From contig CAYIJG010000046.1 in NCBI GenBank assembly GCA_964363685.1, positions 1 to 8,079 on the forward strand: a stretch of 8,079 nucleotides of DNA, given 5' to 3'. The stretch's first letter is position 1. Each line of letters begins with the position of its first letter. A program made the position numbers and the translations under genes. This document shows positions 7,019 through 8,079 of the stretch, one piece after another. The notes beneath the pieces were generated by a model that made no database searches, was not told the DNA's origin, and worked only from the letters and a program-made list of their open reading frames with translations. Origin of the DNA: XYD2-FULL-39-9 sp964363685 (lineage in GTDB: Bacteria > Patescibacteriota > Patescibacteriia > Magasanikbacterales > GWA2-37-8).

Positions 7019-7108
7019 ACAAACCTCGTTCGCGGTCGCCCTCCTGACCTGTTTCCAATTGTTTAGAAACAAATCAGGTGTTGCGAACGAGGTTGATGTC
7101 CCTTGTTC
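7004..7108 (-). terminator. Large multi-stem terminator of the 98-aa gene
   Basis: On the minus strand an outer stem (7103-7108 with 7013-7018, GAACAA/TTGTTC) encloses a perfect 12-bp stem (AACCTCGTTCGC at 7022-7033 with 7083-7094). Inside this, CCTGA/TCAGG (7043-7047/7074-7078) and TGTTTC/GAAACA (7050-7055/7066-7071) close a 10-nt loop. Eight U residues (7011-7004) follow the outer stem. This is far more structure than termination needs, so the transcript end may be a stable RNA or a processing site. Little else is visible in the 180-base gap between the two minus-strand genes. Confidence 0.75.
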
Positions 7109-7143
7109 TGAGGTTGGCCTCCTCTGCAGAGCACCTAGGGGTG

Positions 7144-7440
7144 TCATTGTTGGATTTCTTTGTAGAACTTCTTGGGTGGAAAAATGCTCATTCCAACAAT
7201 GTCCCGTGCAAGCAGGTTTTCCAACCACCATCTGTGGAGCCTGCCGTAAAACGGCTGGCTGTCGAGAAGGTCCAGCACGCTGACGCTGCAGGCGCCACTT
7301 CCATCCTCAGCAAGGATGGCTCCAATGACCTTCCCCTTGAAAGGCGCTCTGAACTTCTTGGGAATCAGAACGCCCCGGATGGCGGGTGGAAAGAGCTGCG
7401 CAGGAAGAACCCGAGTAATCTTGATTTTGATTGTCTGCAT
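7144..7440 (-). CDS. GC-rich orphan protein of 98 residues
   Basis: I do not recognise this protein. It begins with a short beta-like stretch (MQTIKIKITRVL), has a basic middle part (IPKKFRAPFKGK), a hydrophobic run (KVIGAILAEDG, then CSVSVLDLLD) and a tail with WW (71-72) and FPPKKFYKEI. No transmembrane helix, signal peptide or metal motif is seen. Coding is supported by strong use of G/C at third positions, unlike the A/T-ending codons of ligA and ppsA; by a perfect promoter whose predicted start is about four bases before the ATG; and by a terminator after the stop. The GC content and the isolated promoter-gene-terminator unit suggest acquisition or a mobile cassette. A plus-strand frame over the same bases lacks a promoter. 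The message contains several hairpins, so a combined RNA/protein role is possible. Confidence 0.65.
   Translation of the reverse strand: MQTIKIKITRVLPAQLFPPAIRGVLIPKKFRAPFKGKVIGAILAEDGSGACSVSVLDLLDSQPFYGRLHRWWLENLLARDIVGMSIFPPKKFYKEIQQ
7145..7201 (-). repeat. 10-bp inverted repeat enclosing the end of the 98-aa gene
   Basis: CATTGTTGGA (7145-7154) is exactly complementary to TCCAACAATG (7192-7201), with 37 bases between. The 7145 arm overlaps the TGA stop of the minus-strand gene, so the mRNA could fold its last 18 or so codons into a stem-loop. The function is unknown. Confidence 0.5.
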
Positions 7441-7450
7441 CTTGCCCTAG

Positions 7451-7480
7451 ATTATATGTCATGTAGCAGTCTTTTGTCAA
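7451..7480 (-). promoter_or_regulatory. Consensus sigma-70 promoter for the 98-aa gene
   Basis: On the minus strand, perfect TTGACA (7480-7475) and perfect TATAAT (7456-7451) are 18 bases apart. The predicted start is near 7444, about four bases before the ATG at 7440, so the message is nearly leaderless. This is the strongest type of housekeeping promoter. Confidence 0.88.
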
Positions 7481-7500
7481 TCTTAAGGAATCATAGCCAG

Positions 7501-7529
7501 TTGACATAAACCAAGTTTTTTTGTATAAT
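7501..7529 (+). promoter_or_regulatory. Consensus sigma-70 promoter for the tRNA-Asp transcript
   Basis: Perfect TTGACA (7501-7506), a 17-base spacer and perfect TATAAT (7524-7529) place the start near 7536. The transcript would carry the tRNA-like duplicate and its hairpins (7554-7645) before the tRNA. It is back to back with the minus-strand promoter, with 20 bases between the two -35 boxes. Confidence 0.92.
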
Positions 7530-7553
7530 TTTCTTATTGTAAATAAACAATTT

Positions 7554-7645
7554 GGGTCGGGATAGTTTCCGCTCGCCTAGGCGAGCGGATCTCAGCCCAA
7601 GGCTGATGATTCTAGGGTTCAAGCCTCGGGCTGACAACTGGTTAG
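7554..7645 (+). pseudogene. Partial duplicate of the tRNA-Asp 5' half, split by a hairpin element
   Basis: GGGTCGG (7554-7560), then TAGTT (7563-7567) and, 67 bases later, CAACTGGTTAG (7635-7645) match the first 23 bases of the intact tRNA-Asp gene (GGGTCGG, TAGTT and CAACTGGTTAG at 7658-7680), except for an extra GA. After TTAG the copy diverges into AT-rich sequence, so anticodon arm, T arm and 3' acceptor strand are missing and it cannot be a tRNA. It lies in the leader of the tRNA-Asp transcript. Confidence 0.65.
7568..7634 (+). repeat. 67-nt two-hairpin element within the tRNA duplicate
   Basis: The segment consists of two hairpins end to end. The first (7568-7589) is a perfect 22-bp palindrome sharing its 20-nt core with the terminator at 6361-6380. 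The second pairs 7592-7603 with 7623-7634 over 12 positions with one A-C mismatch, closing a 19-nt loop. Its ends coincide with the points where tRNA-Asp identity stops and resumes, as expected for an inserted palindromic element. No target duplication is evident. Confidence 0.6.
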
Positions 7646-7657
7646 TAAAATTTAATT

Positions 7658-7734
7658 GGGTCGGTAGTTCAACTGGTTAGAGCACTGCCCTGTCACGGCA
7701 GAAGTTGCGGGTTCGAGTCCCGTCCGACCCGCCA
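7658..7734 (+). tRNA. tRNA-Asp (anticodon GTC), CCA encoded
   Basis: Decodes GAC/GAU. Acceptor GGGTCGG (7658-7664) pairs with CCGACCC (7724-7730); discriminator G7731 is followed by an encoded CCA. The D arm contains AACTGGTTAG, and the anticodon stem CTGCC/GGCAG (7685-7689/7697-7701) presents GTC at 7692-7694. The T arm is GCGGGTTCGAGTCCCGT with the usual TTCGAGT loop. G at the discriminator and GTC are identity elements of aspartyl-tRNA. It is transcribed from the promoter at 7501-7529 and ends at a hairpin five bases downstream. Confidence 0.98.
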
Positions 7735-7738
7735 GTTT

Positions 7739-7768
7739 AAAAAAATAGCTAAGATTAGCTATTTTTTT
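7739..7768 (+). terminator. Terminator of the tRNA-Asp transcript
   Basis: AAAAAAATAGCT (7739-7750) pairs perfectly with AGCTATTTTTTT (7757-7768) around a six-base loop, and the 3' arm ends in seven T residues. It lies directly after the tRNA. The symmetric A/T tracts would also let it act on the minus strand. Confidence 0.85.
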
Positions 7769-7791
7769 AATAATAAATTTTTATTATTAAA
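7766..7791. repeat. AT-only palindrome
   Basis: TTTAATAATAAA (7766-7777) is exactly complementary to 7780-7791 around two T residues, all A/T. It overlaps the last three bases of the tRNA terminator. It may simply be AT-rich spacer, a second weak terminator, or a melting site upstream of the next promoter. Confidence 0.45.
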
Positions 7792-7819
7792 CCAAAATTT
7801 TTAAGGAATCTAAAAGATA

Positions 7820-7848
7820 TTGACAAAAACCAGTTTTTATGTTATTAT
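7820..7848 (+). promoter_or_regulatory. Sigma-70 promoter of the right-edge gene
   Basis: Perfect TTGACA (7820-7825), a 17-base spacer and TATTAT (7843-7848, one mismatch). The predicted start is near 7855, giving a leader of about 119 bases to the ATG at 7974 or 47 bases to the ATG at 7902. Confidence 0.82.
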
Positions 7849-7865
7849 TTGGAGTTCTAAAAATC

Positions 7866-7967
7866 GGAAAAGGCCTTTTGCGTAGCAATTTGATACGTAG
7901 AATGCCTTTCCCGCACCTTAGGCAAGTGTGCTCCTTCAGCAGGCAGCGTATAGCTGTCATTCAGGAG
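7866..7967 (+). promoter_or_regulatory. Three-hairpin leader that can occlude the ribosome-binding site
   Basis: Three stems abut without unpaired bases between them. Hairpin 1 (7866-7911): GGAAAAGGC with GCCTTTCC (one bulged A) enclosing TGCGTA/TACGTA (7879-7884/7894-7899). Hairpin 2 (7912-7930): CGCAC/GTGTG with one G-U. Hairpin 3 (7931-7967): CTCCT with AGGAG (7963-7967), the ribosome-binding site, enclosing CAGC/GCTG. This resembles a cis-regulatory RNA controlling translation, but matches no riboswitch or T-box motif I know. An in-frame ATG at 7902 means part of it could be coding instead. Confidence 0.5.
7963..7967 (+). promoter_or_regulatory. Shine-Dalgarno AGGAG deciding the start at 7974
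   Basis: AGGAG lies six bases before the ATG at 7974, an ideal spacing. It is the only convincing Shine-Dalgarno in the window; the AT-rich core genes lack one. It favours 7974 over the in-frame upstream ATG at 7902, which has none. Confidence 0.7.
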
Positions 7968-7973
7968 ATCGAC

Positions 7974-8079
7974 ATGGCGCATCAGGAAAGTTGGCGATCG
8001 TTCGGTCGTCGGGTCGAAGCTATCGTCGGGGTCCCGCTCAAGAGCATCCCCGAAGGCGAGGTTGCCGATCTGCGGCGGG
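7974..8079 (+). CDS. GC-rich gene, 5' part only (runs off window)
   Basis: Thirty-five codons are visible, reading MAHQESWRSFGRRVEAIV and ending in EGEVADLRR at the window edge. No family is recognisable from this fragment. It is polar and basic, with no signal peptide or membrane segment so far. Third positions are mostly G or C, as in the 98-aa gene at 7144-7440 and unlike the core genes. It has its own promoter, a structured leader and an AGGAG site. The frame is open upstream to an ATG at 7902, which would add 24 residues (MPFPHLRQV...QEID), so the start is not certain. The gene probably belongs to the same accessory class as the 98-aa gene. Confidence 0.6.
   Translation, partial: MAHQESWRSFGRRVEAIVGVPLKSIPEGEVADLRR

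Noticed and set aside
7022..7094. Integron attC recombination site after a gene cassette
   Set aside because: The arms lack the RYYYAAC and GTTRRRY core sites in the right places; the pairing is perfect and followed by a U-tract, as for a terminator.
7013..7444. RNase P RNA or tmRNA, suggested by transcript size and structure
   Set aside because: No RNase P signature such as GAGGAAAGTCC or ACAGAAA, and no tmRNA acceptor end with TTCGAATCC and CCA on either strand.
7078..7509. Plus-strand open frame of 143 codons opposite the 98-aa gene
   Set aside because: It has no promoter or ribosome-binding site, starts inside the terminator hairpin, and runs across the minus-strand promoter. Third-position bias and signals favour the minus strand.
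7554..7645. A complete second tRNA (for example tRNA-Leu with CAA in the hairpin at 7592-7606)
   Set aside because: GGGTCGG has no matching 3' acceptor strand before the intact tRNA-Asp, the anticodon-like loop lacks the usual flanking bases, and the T-arm-like GGTTCAAGCC does not form a proper 5-bp stem.
1..8079. CRISPR array, insertion sequence or transposase
   Set aside because: No regularly spaced direct repeats, no transposase-like protein and no terminal inverted repeats bounding a gene were found.

Overview
The window is AT-rich (core genes have A/T-ending codons and A/T-rich spacers) and looks like the chromosome of a Candidate Phyla Radiation (Patescibacteria) bacterium, probably of the Parcubacteria group. 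This is inferred from gene content and style, not from a marker phylogeny. TGA acts as a stop (end of ligA and of the small gene at 7144), which argues against the recoded Gracilibacteria/Absconditabacteria.

Left and middle (1-6392): a terminator from an upstream gene, then a compact plus-strand run of prepilin peptidase, NAD-dependent DNA ligase (ligA), an unusual phosphoenolpyruvate synthase, and a small Cys/His-containing one-helix membrane protein. The run ends in a perfect 44-bp palindrome that also terminates the convergent gene. None of these genes has a clear Shine-Dalgarno. Two (at 72 and 2920) have an extended -10 element placed so that the mRNA would start within about 3 nt of the ATG, so leaderless initiation is likely. 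The PEP synthase carries about 220 extra C-terminal residues (transmembrane helix, coiled coil, probable extracytoplasmic domain), which would anchor a cytosolic enzyme to the membrane. It also has an in-frame palindromic insertion near its N-terminus.

Right (6393-8079): a minus-strand ECF-type sigma factor, then a region of different character. A GC-rich 98-codon orphan gene (minus strand) has perfect -35 and -10 hexamers and an elaborate terminator. Back to back with it is a second perfect promoter reading into a tRNA-Asp(GTC) gene. Between that promoter and the tRNA lies a partial duplicate of the tRNA 5' half, apparently split by a 67-nt two-hairpin element. The first hairpin has the same 20-nt palindromic core as the terminator at 6361-6380. 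After the tRNA terminator, another strong promoter leads through three abutting hairpins, the last of which can pair with an AGGAG ribosome-binding site, into a second GC-rich gene that runs off the window.

The left part is core metabolism and pilus biogenesis. The tRNA-Asp neighbourhood looks like an accessory hotspot with GC-rich orphan genes, palindromic elements and individually controlled transcripts. The least explained items are the membrane-tethered PEP synthase, the hairpin element in the tRNA duplicate, and the structured leader of the last gene.
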